A stretch of DNA of 64,000 nucleotides from Phragmitibacter flavus (GTDB taxonomy: Bacteria; Verrucomicrobiota; Verrucomicrobiia; Verrucomicrobiales; Verrucomicrobiaceae), in contig NZ_VAUV01000001.1 of assembly GCF_005780165.1 (NCBI RefSeq), positions 124,001 to 188,000 of the forward strand. Reading direction: 5' to 3'. Position numbers and translations under genes: made by a program. A model generated the notes under the pieces. It saw only the letters and a list, made by a program, of their open reading frames with translations. It ran no database searches and was not told the origin of the DNA. Position 1 is the first letter of the stretch. Every line of letters starts with the position of its first letter. Positions 32,686-41,461 of the stretch are shown here, one piece after another.

Positions 32686-33766
32686 ACTTTTTGCGCAGGA
32701 CTCGCACGCGATGGGCTTCGCTGTCGCCGATGTAAATGGCTCCATCCGTATCGACAAAGATGCCGTGAAGTCGGGCCATTTTGCATTGTAATGGGTCGCC
32801 AACAGGGCCATCGCCTTTTTCGCCGGTGCCGACAATGAGCTCAAGGTTGCCGGTTTTGGCGTCCACCATGCGCACGGTATGGCTTTCCGTGTCAGCAAGC
32901 CAGATGTTGCCGTCGGCGTCGATGGCGATGCCTTTGGGTCCTTTCAATGTCGCCTCCTTTGCGGGACCCCCGTTTCCGGTGAAGCCGCTTTTTCCGGTGC
33001 CGGCGATGTGATGAATCTTCCCGGCGGCAAGGTCGAATTTAAAAACCTGATTGCCTTCGCGGGTGGCGAGCCAGAGATGGCCGTCCTTGTCGAAGTCAAG
33101 GGTGCGCGGGCCTTTGAGGGGCGTGCCCTTGATGGGTGATCCGTCAGGCGTGGGTCCCGGCGCTCCGGTGCCGGCAAAGGTTTCAATGTTGCCGGTTTCC
33201 ATGTCGATCTTGCGAATGACGTGATTGCCGATGTCGCAGATGTAAAGGTCGCCGTCAGGGCCGAACTGAATGCTGTGGGGCTGTTTAAACTGGGCGTCTT
33301 TGGCGGGGCCACCATCGCCGCTGTAACCGGGTTTTCCAGTGCCGGCAATGGTGGAGATGATGCCGGTTTTCATGTCGACCTTGCGAACGCAATGGTTGGT
33401 CATGTCGACGATGTAAAGATCGCCATTTTTGTCGAAGCGAATTTCGTGGGGCAGGTTGAGTGACGCCTCCAGAGCGGGACCGCCATCGCCACTGTAGCCT
33501 TTTTTGCCATTGCCGACGATGGTTTGGATGGTGCCATCAGGGTTGATCTTGCGCACCCGCTGACCGCCGTATTCACAAAACCAAAGGGCACCATCGGGAC
33601 CGCGAACGACACCAAAGGGATCGTCAATATCGGCTTGCGTGGCTGGACCGCCATCACCACTAAATCCTTTTTTACCGGTGCCTGCCACGTTGTCGATGGT
33701 CCATTCTGCCGCGCTGAGAGGGAGGGCAATGGAGAGGATCAGGGGAAGCAAAAGAATAGGGCGCAT
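32684..33766 (-). CDS. Six-bladed NHL-repeat exported protein
   Basis: A 360-residue protein with a signal peptide (M-R-P-I-L-L-L-P-L-I-L-S-I-A-L-P-L-S-A) followed by six NHL blades. Each blade carries a G-T/N-G-K-x-G-(F/Y)-(S/T)-G-D/N-G-G-P-A-type turn, for example A-G-T-G-K-K-G-F-S-G-D-G-G-P and V-G-N-G-K-K-G-Y-S-G-D-G-G-P, and a D-G-(A/D)-L-(W/Y) stretch. This gives a full six-bladed propeller for binding proteins or sugars in the periplasm or outside. The start at 33766 begins the signal peptide; the longer frame adds 23 residues without one. Confidence 0.88.
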   Translation of the reverse strand: MRPILLLPLILSIALPLSAAEWTIDNVAGTGKKGFSGDGGPATQADIDDPFGVVRGPDGALWFCEYGGQRVRKINPDGTIQTIVGNGKKGYSGDGGPALEASLNLPHEIRFDKNGDLYIVDMTNHCVRKVDMKTGIISTIAGTGKPGYSGDGGPAKDAQFKQPHSIQFGPDGDLYICDIGNHVIRKIDMETGNIETFAGTGAPGPTPDGSPIKGTPLKGPRTLDFDKDGHLWLATREGNQVFKFDLAAGKIHHIAGTGKSGFTGNGGPAKEATLKGPKGIAIDADGNIWLADTESHTVRMVDAKTGNLELIVGTGEKGDGPVGDPLQCKMARLHGIFVDTDGAIYIGDSEAHRVRVLRKK

Positions 33767-33955
33767 GGTGAATTGGAAGAGGGAAAAGGTTACGGTCGGA
33801 CAAGGAAGGAACTGGCGAATTTCTTTGCGGTTCACCCCATTTTTTGCCGGATGCCGTGGTGCAGCAAGTCCAAAAATCGCAACCGCTGGTTGCGCAATGC
33901 ACGGTTTCGGTGATCATAAATGCCCGGTTAGTTTATTCGATTTCATTCCATTGTT

Positions 33956-34696
33956 ATGGCAGACGACCAGTCCAACGATCTTTGGCGCGGCCTCAGCAGC
34001 GTCGCACGCGCGGCCCTGCAGACCCGCGATTACAGCGACAGTTCACTGGCCGCCCGGCTGCATCAGACGGGGAGAGTGGAAGCCCGCGAACTGGTTGGAG
34101 GCGTTCCTCCAGAAGTGGGGATTCCCGGCGTGGAAGTGTTCCAGCGCCGCATTTTTCATCAGCGTTATCGCGGTTATTTTGGCGAGTTCGCGCGTGAGGG
34201 CGAGTCGGTGCTTGGCAAGATCGGCATGTGGCCAAAACAATGGGCCACCGCCAAGATGTTCGCCGGCACCAGCAAGGGGTTTCATATCCATCCGCCTGCC
34301 ATTCCTGCAGACATTGCGCCGGAAGACTGGTTCAAGCGATTGTTTGTGGATGAACCCACCAACTACGGTCTGCGGCCTTATGACGACGAGCAGTGGGACG
34401 TGATGTTCTTCATTCAGGGCATTTGCGAAATGTTCCTCATCGACGAACGCGCCGGCATGCCCCGCAAGAAAATGCGCTTCATCATCGAAGGCGATGACCT
34501 GCGTGGCGACAACAACGTTGGCGTGGTGATTCCCGCCGGGGTTGCCCACGCGATCCGCAGCGCGAGTTCGCAGGATTTGATCATGGTGTATGGCACCAGC
34601 ACCAAGTTCCTGCCCGAGAACGAAGGCCGCATCGAACACGCCATCGAAACCCCCGAAACCCCCGCCGACTGGGAGAAGTTCTGGGATCTCGTGTAA
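33956..34696 (+). CDS. Cupin-type protein related to sugar 3,5-epimerases
   Basis: A 246-residue protein with a cupin core like dTDP-4-dehydrorhamnose 3,5-epimerase: F-Q-R-R-I-F-H-Q-R-Y-R-G-Y-F near residue 65, K-G-F-H-I-H-P-P with metal or catalytic histidines near residue 105, and the late V-V-I-P-A-G-V-A-H-A-I-R-S-A-S. The RmlC hallmark K-G-x-x-R-G-x-H is not strictly kept, so the substrate may differ. Start at ATG 33956. It is followed after 24 bases by the small conserved-type gene, probably co-transcribed, and is divergent from the NHL gene. Confidence 0.72.
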   Translation: MADDQSNDLWRGLSSVARAALQTRDYSDSSLAARLHQTGRVEARELVGGVPPEVGIPGVEVFQRRIFHQRYRGYFGEFAREGESVLGKIGMWPKQWATAKMFAGTSKGFHIHPPAIPADIAPEDWFKRLFVDEPTNYGLRPYDDEQWDVMFFIQGICEMFLIDERAGMPRKKMRFIIEGDDLRGDNNVGVVIPAGVAHAIRSASSQDLIMVYGTSTKFLPENEGRIEHAIETPETPADWEKFWDLV

Positions 34697-34720
34697 TCGA
34701 TTTAAAACGACATCCAAGCC

Positions 34721-35056
34721 ATGCCGACGCCAACCCTCGCTGCGTTTCCAAAACTTGAACAAGATTACCCGCGTGAAGTCATCGAGCGCGTGTGGCAGTC
34801 CGCGCAAACCGTGACTGGCAATGATCCGGATTTGTGGCGCAAGGACGAACGCGGAGCCTGGATCCACCGCGCGTCCTACCGGGATCGGCACAACGAGTTT
34901 GGCTGGGAGATCGCCGACTGTGCTTTTACCCAAGGCAGTTTTGGCATCGCCGCATTGCGTGCGATGCAGTGGCAGAATCATCTGGATTTTTTGATGGCAT
35001 CAAGGCAAAGCGTGGTCACTGCGGACGGACTCCGCAATGCCCGGCGCTTGCTTTAG
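34721..35056 (+). CDS. Small protein of unknown function
   Basis: A 111-residue soluble protein. It has a distinctive aromatic/charged pattern (D-P-D-L-W-R-K-D-E-R-G-A-W-I-H-R, D-R-H-N-E-F-G-W-E-I-A-D) that suggests a conserved family, but I do not recognise its function. No signal or membrane segment is present. It lies 24 bases after the cupin gene and probably shares its transcript, so a link to sugar-nucleotide metabolism is possible by context alone. Confidence 0.6.
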   Translation: MPTPTLAAFPKLEQDYPREVIERVWQSAQTVTGNDPDLWRKDERGAWIHRASYRDRHNEFGWEIADCAFTQGSFGIAALRAMQWQNHLDFLMASRQSVVTADGLRNARRLL

Positions 35057-35232
35057 GAGAGGCTAAATCGAGAATGTGTCCACTGGCGGAGAAACCGTTG
35101 CGTGGCCTGCACGTCCAGACCGGGTGACTCCATCTCCATTTGGCGTATTCGTCTGATGTAGCGTTATTTGGAAACTCTGATCACAAAGGGGAGTTGAACA
35201 GGCACGTCGCAATCATCGAGCGCCTTCCCCTC

Positions 35233-36408
35233 ATGAAACACCCCACCCCCACGCGTTCCATTTCCGTAACCATCTTGATCGTGCTTGCGTCGCTCGCGGC
35301 TTTTCAAAGGCCCTGTATCGCCCACCCTTGGAAGGCAGATCACGACCACCACCATCATGATCACAATCATAATCATCGCCACCCGACTATTCCCAGCCAT
35401 TCCTCCACCACCATCAGTCCAACTCGAGTGGTTTCACAAGCTCCCGCACTGGCAATCGCCGCCGCCGTTGTCGCCAATGCCGCCAACGCACCGGCCACGG
35501 CCAAATCTTTCCTTCTCTTCCCCAATCTCGAACTCAAATTCGACCGGGACCATTTGTATGTAGGTTCCAACGGGCTTCCCGCCCATCCCATGATGATCGG
35601 CATCACCAACTGGCAGCAGCAGGTCCCTCTTCCGCAAAACTACACCGGCGACAATGCCTGGCGCATCCCCCTCAACCCGATTCCAGCCGCGAGCCCTGCG
35701 ATGATCGACGATCGCTTCTTGCGTGGTGCCATCGCCCTTGCTGTCAATGGCATCCCCATCTTCAATCCGCAGAACAACCGCGGCGAAATCTCCTATGAAA
35801 TCGGTGAACTCGATCAATGGGGTGGCCATTGCGGTCGGGCTGATGACTACCACTATCATATCGCGCCGCTCCATCTGCAAAACACCGTGGGCAAAGGCAG
35901 GCCCATCGCCTTTGCCCTCGACGGCTATCCCATCTATGGCCTCACCGAGCCCGACGGCTCAGCCGTCCGGAACCTTGACGCCTGCAACGGCCATCATCAG
36001 CCGGGCTTGGGCTACCATTACCATGCCTCCAACCAGTATCCCTACGTCATTGGTGGCTTCCACGGTCAGATCAACGAGGTGGAAGGCCAGGTCGATCCCC
36101 AGCCCCGCGCCCAACCGGTGCGCCCAGCCGCCACCCCTTTGCGCGGTGCCAAAATCACCAAGTTCGAAGCCATCAATCCCACCACCTACAAGCTCAGCTA
36201 TACCCTCGGAGCCGACCAACACTCGATCAGCTACACCATCAAACCCGACAACGTCTACGAGTTCACCTACGACAACAGCACGGCTGGCACCACCACCGAA
36301 AGTTACACCCCTCGTCCCCGAGGCCAGGACCGGAATCGACCTCCAAGACGCGACGCCGGGACACGCCCACCGCGCCCGACACCTTCTTCCCCTAAGCCCA
36401 CCAACTGA
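35233..36408 (+). CDS. YHYH-domain exported protein with His-rich N-terminus
   Basis: A 391-residue protein. A signal peptide (V-T-I-L-I-V-L-A-S-L-A-A-F) is followed by a strongly His/Asp-rich stretch (H-D-H-H-H-H-D-H-N-H-N-H-R-H), a likely metal-binding tail. The YHYH domain then shows D-D-Y-H-Y-H-I-A-P, F-A-L-D-G-Y-P-I-Y-G and G-L-G-Y-H-Y-H-A-S. The family is often found near sulfatases or metal proteins; function unknown. The start at 35233 is chosen as it opens the signal. It is followed 29 bases later by the sulfatase gene, so the two form a transcript. Confidence 0.88.
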   Translation: MKHPTPTRSISVTILIVLASLAAFQRPCIAHPWKADHDHHHHDHNHNHRHPTIPSHSSTTISPTRVVSQAPALAIAAAVVANAANAPATAKSFLLFPNLELKFDRDHLYVGSNGLPAHPMMIGITNWQQQVPLPQNYTGDNAWRIPLNPIPAASPAMIDDRFLRGAIALAVNGIPIFNPQNNRGEISYEIGELDQWGGHCGRADDYHYHIAPLHLQNTVGKGRPIAFALDGYPIYGLTEPDGSAVRNLDACNGHHQPGLGYHYHASNQYPYVIGGFHGQINEVEGQVDPQPRAQPVRPAATPLRGAKITKFEAINPTTYKLSYTLGADQHSISYTIKPDNVYEFTYDNSTAGTTTESYTPRPRGQDRNRPPRRDAGTRPPRPTPSSPKPTN

Positions 36409-36437
36409 CGGAGCAGGCAACCCTTCTCCCGCAAGCC

Positions 36438-37880
36438 ATGAACATTCGCCCACCTGGTTCCCTTGATTCGCCGCTCCTGCTGCTTCTCACGTCATTAATG
36501 TTGCTCTCGGTCGCTCCGCTTCACGCCTCCGTCCCACTCACCAAGAAGCCCAACTTCATTGTCATCCTCGCCGAAGCTCAAGGATGGGCCTCCATGTCCA
36601 GTCCTCAGGACGACCGCCATCCCGAAGCCTCCACCAGCTCCATCATCCGCACTCCCCATCTCGATGCCCTCGCGAAACGCGGCATGCGCTTTTCCGACTT
36701 CTATGCCGCCTCCCCGCGATGCACGCCCACCCGCGCCGCGTTGTTCACCGGTCGCAGCCCCGCCAGCCTCCACATGACCTTTGTCCATGAAGGCAGAAAA
36801 GCCCCCGTCGTTCATCCCAGCCAAAAAACCATCGGTCCGATCTCCATCACCCAACTCCCCACTGACATTCCCACCATCGGCAGCCTTCTCCAGCAACAAG
36901 GCTACACCACCGCCCACTTTGGAAAATGGCACTGTGGCCGAACCCAGCCCTCCCAACACGGATTTGAACATCACGACGGACCCAACGGCAACGGCGGTCC
37001 CGACAACGTCGAAGATCCCAACCCCAAACAGGCCTACGCCATCGCCGAAAAAGGCATCCAATTCATCACCGCGCAGTCAGCATCCGGACAACCTTTCTAC
37101 CTGCAACTCTCCCAATACCCCTCGCGCGGACCCGTCACCGCCCGACTGGACACCATCGAATCCGTCAAAAAACGCCTCGGCACGCGGATTGGATACCAGC
37201 GCATTGGCATCGCCGCCGGAGCCGAAGAAATCGACAAAACCCTCGGCCTCCTCTTCGCCAAACTGGCGCAGCTCAACCTTCTCGACAACACCTACCTCAT
37301 TTACACTTCCGATCACGGTGCCCAGGGCATCAACGCCAACGGCGGGCTCTCCCAAGGCAAAGGCAGCGTCTGGGAAGGCGGTCTGCGTGTCCCCCTCATC
37401 ATCGCCGGGCCCGGCATTTCACCCAACTCTTTCACCCATGTTCGGGCCAGCACCGTTGACCTGCTTCCCACCGTTCTCCACCTCGCCGGTGCCACCAGAA
37501 GCCAGCTCCCGACCCACCTTGAAGGAACCAGCCTCGCTTCGACCCTTCTGAATAATCCGACTCCCAGCGCCATCCGCCAACATGAAGAGTTCGTGGTGCA
37601 TTTTCCTCATCACGACAAAGACCCGCTGGGACCCGCCAGCGCCATCTACTCAGGCAAATACAAGCTCATCCATTTCTACGAAACGGGCGACCTCAAACTC
37701 TTCGATCTCAGCACTGATGTGGCCGAGCAGACCGATGTCGGCCCTCAGCAGTCCGAAATGGTTCAGCGCCTCCACCGACTCCTCACCGACCATCTCGCCT
37801 CGGTCCAGGCCGCCATGCCCACTGCCAATCCCGACTATGATTATGATTCCGGCAACTCCGTTATTGGCCCGGGTAGATAG
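36438..37880 (+). CDS. Sulfatase-family protein with altered metal site
   Basis: A 480-residue alkaline-phosphatase-superfamily hydrolase with a signal peptide. The formylglycine motif is intact: C95-T-P-T-R in S-P-R-C-T-P-T-R, followed by A-A-L-F-T-G-R. The G-K-W-H-x-G and Y-T-S-D-H-G motifs are also present. At the first calcium-binding site the usual I-L-A-D-D is I-L-A-E-A (Glu46, Ala47), so metal binding may be weakened or changed. The natural substrate, a sulfate ester of a polysaccharide or other glycan, cannot be told. It follows the YHYH gene, which also has a metal-binding look. Confidence 0.88.
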   Translation: MNIRPPGSLDSPLLLLLTSLMLLSVAPLHASVPLTKKPNFIVILAEAQGWASMSSPQDDRHPEASTSSIIRTPHLDALAKRGMRFSDFYAASPRCTPTRAALFTGRSPASLHMTFVHEGRKAPVVHPSQKTIGPISITQLPTDIPTIGSLLQQQGYTTAHFGKWHCGRTQPSQHGFEHHDGPNGNGGPDNVEDPNPKQAYAIAEKGIQFITAQSASGQPFYLQLSQYPSRGPVTARLDTIESVKKRLGTRIGYQRIGIAAGAEEIDKTLGLLFAKLAQLNLLDNTYLIYTSDHGAQGINANGGLSQGKGSVWEGGLRVPLIIAGPGISPNSFTHVRASTVDLLPTVLHLAGATRSQLPTHLEGTSLASTLLNNPTPSAIRQHEEFVVHFPHHDKDPLGPASAIYSGKYKLIHFYETGDLKLFDLSTDVAEQTDVGPQQSEMVQRLHRLLTDHLASVQAAMPTANPDYDYDSGNSVIGPGR

Positions 37881-37994
37881 CGATCCAAATAAGGCGGCGG
37901 CTCTGCCATACAGCCAAACGTTTACCGACGGCAATTGAGGTCCCAACGGCGCATGAGAAACGGCGTCCCTCCGATTCTCCATGAACGCGAAGAT

Positions 37995-38272
37995 TTTTTC
38001 CGAAAAAGGTGAGGCGATCTGCTTTTGAGGATGTGGACGCCATGCCTTGAGATGCGCGTGCGCAATGCGGTGAGCCAGTGTTTGCGGGAGTATGGCAGCC
38101 TTGGAGCAGTCTTGGTCACCGATCATCTGAATGAGCCGATGGGTGATGATGAAGCGAGGTGACCCGAGGCATTGAAAATGAGCGCGCAGCTTGAGAGAGG
38201 GGAAGGCTGAAGCGTTCAAGCCCATCCACAGGGTGTTGACGCGCCATCTTGGGGAACTGGAGGCTTATTGAA
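37995..38272 (+). pseudogene. Possible decayed gene of unknown type
   Basis: Consecutive frames give protein-like pieces: V-R-R-S-A-F-E-D-V-D-A-M-P, then M-R-V-R-N-A-V-S-Q-C-L-R-E-Y-G-S-L-G in another frame, L-V-T-D-H-L-N-E-P-M-G, and finally A-F-K-P-I-H-R-V-L-T-R-H-L-G-E-L before a stop. The pieces are in order and would join by one or two frameshifts. I do not recognise the family, so this could also be chance. Confidence 0.28.
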
Positions 38273-38306
38273 AAGGTGGATCGCGAGGATCGGTTGATAG
38301 ATCAAG

Positions 38307-38322
38307 ATGGCTAGCTAGCCAT
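38307..38322. repeat. Perfect 16-base palindrome
   Basis: ATGGCTAGCTAGCCAT lies in the decayed region between the sulfatase and the exported Pro-rich protein. Contains two overlapping CTAG steps. Possible operator or recombination scar. Confidence 0.5.
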
Positions 38323-38449
38323 GAATTGAGTCGGCTTGAATGGGTCGGCAACTCAGTCGGATATTGACGCAAAAAGACCACCGCTTGATGCCTTCGTTGG
38401 CAACCGAAGCGATGGTCCGAGTCCAGGTAACGGCGACAAACGCTTATGA

Positions 38450-39016
38450 TTATTGTTCGGCGGCTTCTCTGAGCTCTTCACGGCGTTCCGCTTCGATTTC
38501 AGCGGCTTCGGCGGCGGCTTCCTGCTCTTCTTCGGTCATTTGACGAGTCGTCGTCGTCGTGGTCTTTTCCCTCTCAACGGCAGGAACGGGGACTGCTGGG
38601 ACCGGGACTGGAGCAGGGGCAGGAGCGGCGGTGGTGGCGGTGGTTTGAACCACGATGCGCGATGCTACGATCTGATCGCCCATGGTGGTGTAATGAACTT
38701 CAGCGGGAACTCCGGCCTGGATGGCGTCGATCATCATCGGACGTCCGGTCTGGTCGACCACGATGGTTTTTTCGGTGACGCTGTAACTCACGGGATTGGG
38801 ATCGGTTTTGGTGGTCACCACCACCGTTTTGGAAGCAGGAGTGTATTGGGTGATGGAGCCTCGGGTGACCGTGGCCTGGGTTTGACCCGTGGCTGCGGTT
38901 TCTGTGACCACTTGTTGTTGCTCGGTCACCACGGATTGGGCTGGCGCATGTGGAGAAGCAGCAAGGAGCAGCGTCGCCGCCAGGGAGCCTCCGAGGTAAT
39001 GATTGATGTTTTTCAT
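38450..39016 (-). CDS. Exported Pro/Ala-rich protein of unknown function
   Basis: A 188-residue exported protein. After a signal peptide (L-A-A-T-L-L-L-A-A-S-P-H-A) the body is rich in Thr, Val and Gln. A central Pro/Ala region (A-P-A-P-A-P-V-P-V-P-A) leads to a charged helical end (M-T-E-E-E-Q-E-A-A-A-E-A-A-E-I-E-A). No enzyme motif was seen. The start at 39016 opens the signal. It lies about 220 bases downstream of the kinase gene on the same strand, and could be under its own promoter. Confidence 0.7.
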   Translation of the reverse strand: MKNINHYLGGSLAATLLLAASPHAPAQSVVTEQQQVVTETAATGQTQATVTRGSITQYTPASKTVVVTTKTDPNPVSYSVTEKTIVVDQTGRPMMIDAIQAGVPAEVHYTTMGDQIVASRIVVQTTATTAAPAPAPVPVPAVPVPAVEREKTTTTTTRQMTEEEQEAAAEAAEIEAERREELREAAEQ

Positions 39017-39238
39017 AGATTTGGGTTTCTTTTGTTTTTGTTTTTCTTGATCGCCATCCTGCGCTTGAAAAGACCAGCGCCCGGTTGACGGAAATGGGTT
39101 TTTGCACACTCCTTCAACATTCGGAGTGCAGGTCACAGTAGGACGTGTGAATGCCGACCCTTACTCAATGGCCCAGCACCCACTACCCGTTGCTCAGGGT
39201 GATTCCTGAGAATTTCACTGGTTCTCAAGGCACACTGT

Positions 39239-41461
39239 TCAGGGCGTTTTTTCCGCCTCTGCCAATAGCAGCGATGCAATCTCCCAATCATACCACTTGG
39301 GGAAGATCGCCTTTTCCTCGTTGGTGTTGTCGACCCGCGGTTTTCTGATGATGGAACGAGCCGACTCCAGCCCGGCTTTTGATTCCTCAAGGTTTCCAAG
39401 CTCTCGGTGTGAAACCGCCATCAGAACGCGGAGGGCGGCAGCGCAGATTTCCCGAATGTTGGGAGAGAAAATGGTTCGCTGACCGATCTCGATGACCTTG
39501 GCAAAGTTACCTTTGCGGTAGTAATAGAGAGATAGTGACAGTCCTTCCCACGCCGGAAAAGGTCCTTCAACATACTCGTTGATTTGTTTCTCACACAAGG
39601 CAGCCGCCCCTTCCAACTGCTGCAACATCTGGGGCGATGCTTTGGTGATGAGGCAGGCTTTCAGAATGTGCTCCGCTTGTAGAGAGTCAGATACCGGCAA
39701 ATGGCGCGCCAGAGTCTCTTGCCGAAACTTTTCGTATCCAATATTGTCTCCGAGTTTTAACAGTGCCGGAGCCGTTACCAGAAGGTCAGTTCCACGAAGA
39801 ATTTCTTCAGCGCGATTCATTTTTGTGGCCTGCGCCATGAGCCGATAACATTCCACCGCTTCTGACCATCGATCATAAGTGGCATACCAGTTACCAAGCG
39901 TCCTGAAAACCGACGAGGCTTCTTTGGAAGGTTCAATGGAGACCAGCGGGTTTAGCTGCAACAACTCATCCGCCTCACTTACTTTGCCTTCCCCAAGCAG
40001 GAAGGCGGCGTAGGAAACATTCGCTCTTGATTGAGCCTGACGTCGCAAGCGCAATTCCTGATCGCGCGATCTTTCGGCTTCAAGGCTCAAGCGCTCCTGC
40101 TCCTTAAGTGCCGCTTTCTCGCGGAGATACAAAGTGGTGGAGGTTCCAAATCCGAACAGGATGGAAAGGATGGCGGCTAGTGCGGAAAAGAACGGCACGC
40201 GATTGCGCCGGACAAACTTCGTGAAGGTGTAGAGGCCGTTGGGTTTGCGGGCCGCCACGGGTTTGTTGTCGAGATGCCTCTTCAGATCCAGCATGAGGGC
40301 ATTGGCCGTCTCATATCGCGCATTGCGATCTTTATCGAGCGCCTTCATCACGATCCAATCAAGATCTCCTTTGATGCTGGAAAGCAATCGAACGGGATCG
40401 GTGCCGCGCGCATCCGCGATGGCCTGCGCTTCGCTCGCGCTGAATTCACCAAGACGCGTGGATGGTTTGAGATACTGATTGTCCAGGATCGCTTTGCGAA
40501 TGCCGGACATGCCGGAGTTCGGCAGCTTGTGAAAATCCAATGGAGTGGCGGAAGTCAGCAGTTCATAAAACAACACGCCAAGGCTGTAAACATCGCTGCG
40601 GGTGTCGATGTCGATGCCGATCATCTCCACCTGCTCCGGACTCATGTAGGCGGGGGTTCCGATGAACTGATCATGCCCCGTGATCAAAGGTTGCACCTTG
40701 TAGTCGGCCACCACTGCTTTCGCGATGCTGAAATCAATCACCTTGGTCACGCGCTGGTTGCCTGAACCACCGACCAGCACGTTGGATGGTTTGATGTCGC
40801 GGTGAATGATTCGTTTGGAATGCGCGTGCTGGATGGCGTCGCAGACCTGGATGAAAAGTTCGATGCGCTGCCTGATATCGAGTTTGTTCTCATCGCAGTA
40901 GCGGGTGATGGGGATTCCCTCAACGAGTTCCAACACGAAATAGGGGTTGCCATTGTGAAAGCCGCCCACATCCAGGACCTTGGCGATGTTGGGGTGATCC
41001 ATGATCGCGAGCGCCTGACGTTCGATGTCAAATCGAGCTTTCGCCAGAACGCTTTCGGTATCGAGATGGAAGATCTTGAGGGCGACCCGCCGCTTCACGG
41101 GATGGGCCTGTTCCGCTTCATAGACGTTGCCGCTTCCTCCAGAGCCAAGACAGCGAAGCAGACGGTAGTCTCCGATCGTCGCTCCTAGCTCAACCGTGGT
41201 TGAAGGGTCGTCAGCAACGGCCGGTCGCTGCGGAAGTTCTCCAACCAGCCCGCCTGCCAGTTGGTCACGAGCCTCGCGCGCTTCCAGAAAAAATGACGTG
41301 GCTTCTCCTGCCGATTCCAGAAGCCTTTCCATGCGATCCTGACCTTTGGGATCATCCTTGAAGGTGCGCTTTAGAAATTCCTGACGCAGGCTTTCATCTT
41401 CGAGAGAAAGGGCGGTCTCAAAAATTAAAGTATCGACTTCCTGATTCAGCGAACTTTCCAT
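39239..41461 (-). CDS. Membrane-anchored serine/threonine kinase with helical-repeat C-terminus
   Basis: A 740-residue Hanks-type kinase. The order is an N-terminal helical part, the kinase domain from about residue 99 to 370, a membrane segment (F-F-S-A-L-A-A-I-L-S-I-L-F-G-F-G, about residue 430) and a TPR-like C-terminal region. The G-loop is G-S-G-G-S-G-N-V-Y, the ATP lysine is Lys129 (V-A-L-K-I), the catalytic loop H-R-D-I-K-P-S-N has Asp222. The usual D-F-G is D-F-S (Asp243-Phe-Ser245). The A-P-E-type motif reads A-Y-M-S-P-E-Q. It overlaps the ECF sigma gene by 16 bases, a coupling typical of ECF-kinase pairs in this phylum. Confidence 0.93.
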   Translation of the reverse strand: MESSLNQEVDTLIFETALSLEDESLRQEFLKRTFKDDPKGQDRMERLLESAGEATSFFLEAREARDQLAGGLVGELPQRPAVADDPSTTVELGATIGDYRLLRCLGSGGSGNVYEAEQAHPVKRRVALKIFHLDTESVLAKARFDIERQALAIMDHPNIAKVLDVGGFHNGNPYFVLELVEGIPITRYCDENKLDIRQRIELFIQVCDAIQHAHSKRIIHRDIKPSNVLVGGSGNQRVTKVIDFSIAKAVVADYKVQPLITGHDQFIGTPAYMSPEQVEMIGIDIDTRSDVYSLGVLFYELLTSATPLDFHKLPNSGMSGIRKAILDNQYLKPSTRLGEFSASEAQAIADARGTDPVRLLSSIKGDLDWIVMKALDKDRNARYETANALMLDLKRHLDNKPVAARKPNGLYTFTKFVRRNRVPFFSALAAILSILFGFGTSTTLYLREKAALKEQERLSLEAERSRDQELRLRRQAQSRANVSYAAFLLGEGKVSEADELLQLNPLVSIEPSKEASSVFRTLGNWYATYDRWSEAVECYRLMAQATKMNRAEEILRGTDLLVTAPALLKLGDNIGYEKFRQETLARHLPVSDSLQAEHILKACLITKASPQMLQQLEGAAALCEKQINEYVEGPFPAWEGLSLSLYYYRKGNFAKVIEIGQRTIFSPNIREICAAALRVLMAVSHRELGNLEESKAGLESARSIIRKPRVDNTNEEKAIFPKWYDWEIASLLLAEAEKTP

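Larger units (their letters stand above)
37881..38449. other. Non-coding stretch with decayed sequence
   Basis: About 570 bases between convergent genes with no intact gene. It contains short open pieces described separately as a possible pseudogene and a 16-base perfect palindrome, ATGGCTAGCTAGCCAT, at 38307-38322. No other structure was identified. Confidence 0.5.

Noticed and set aside
37650-38225. 191-codon minus-strand frame
   Set aside because: Half of it is a shadow of the sulfatase gene, the rest lies in decayed sequence.
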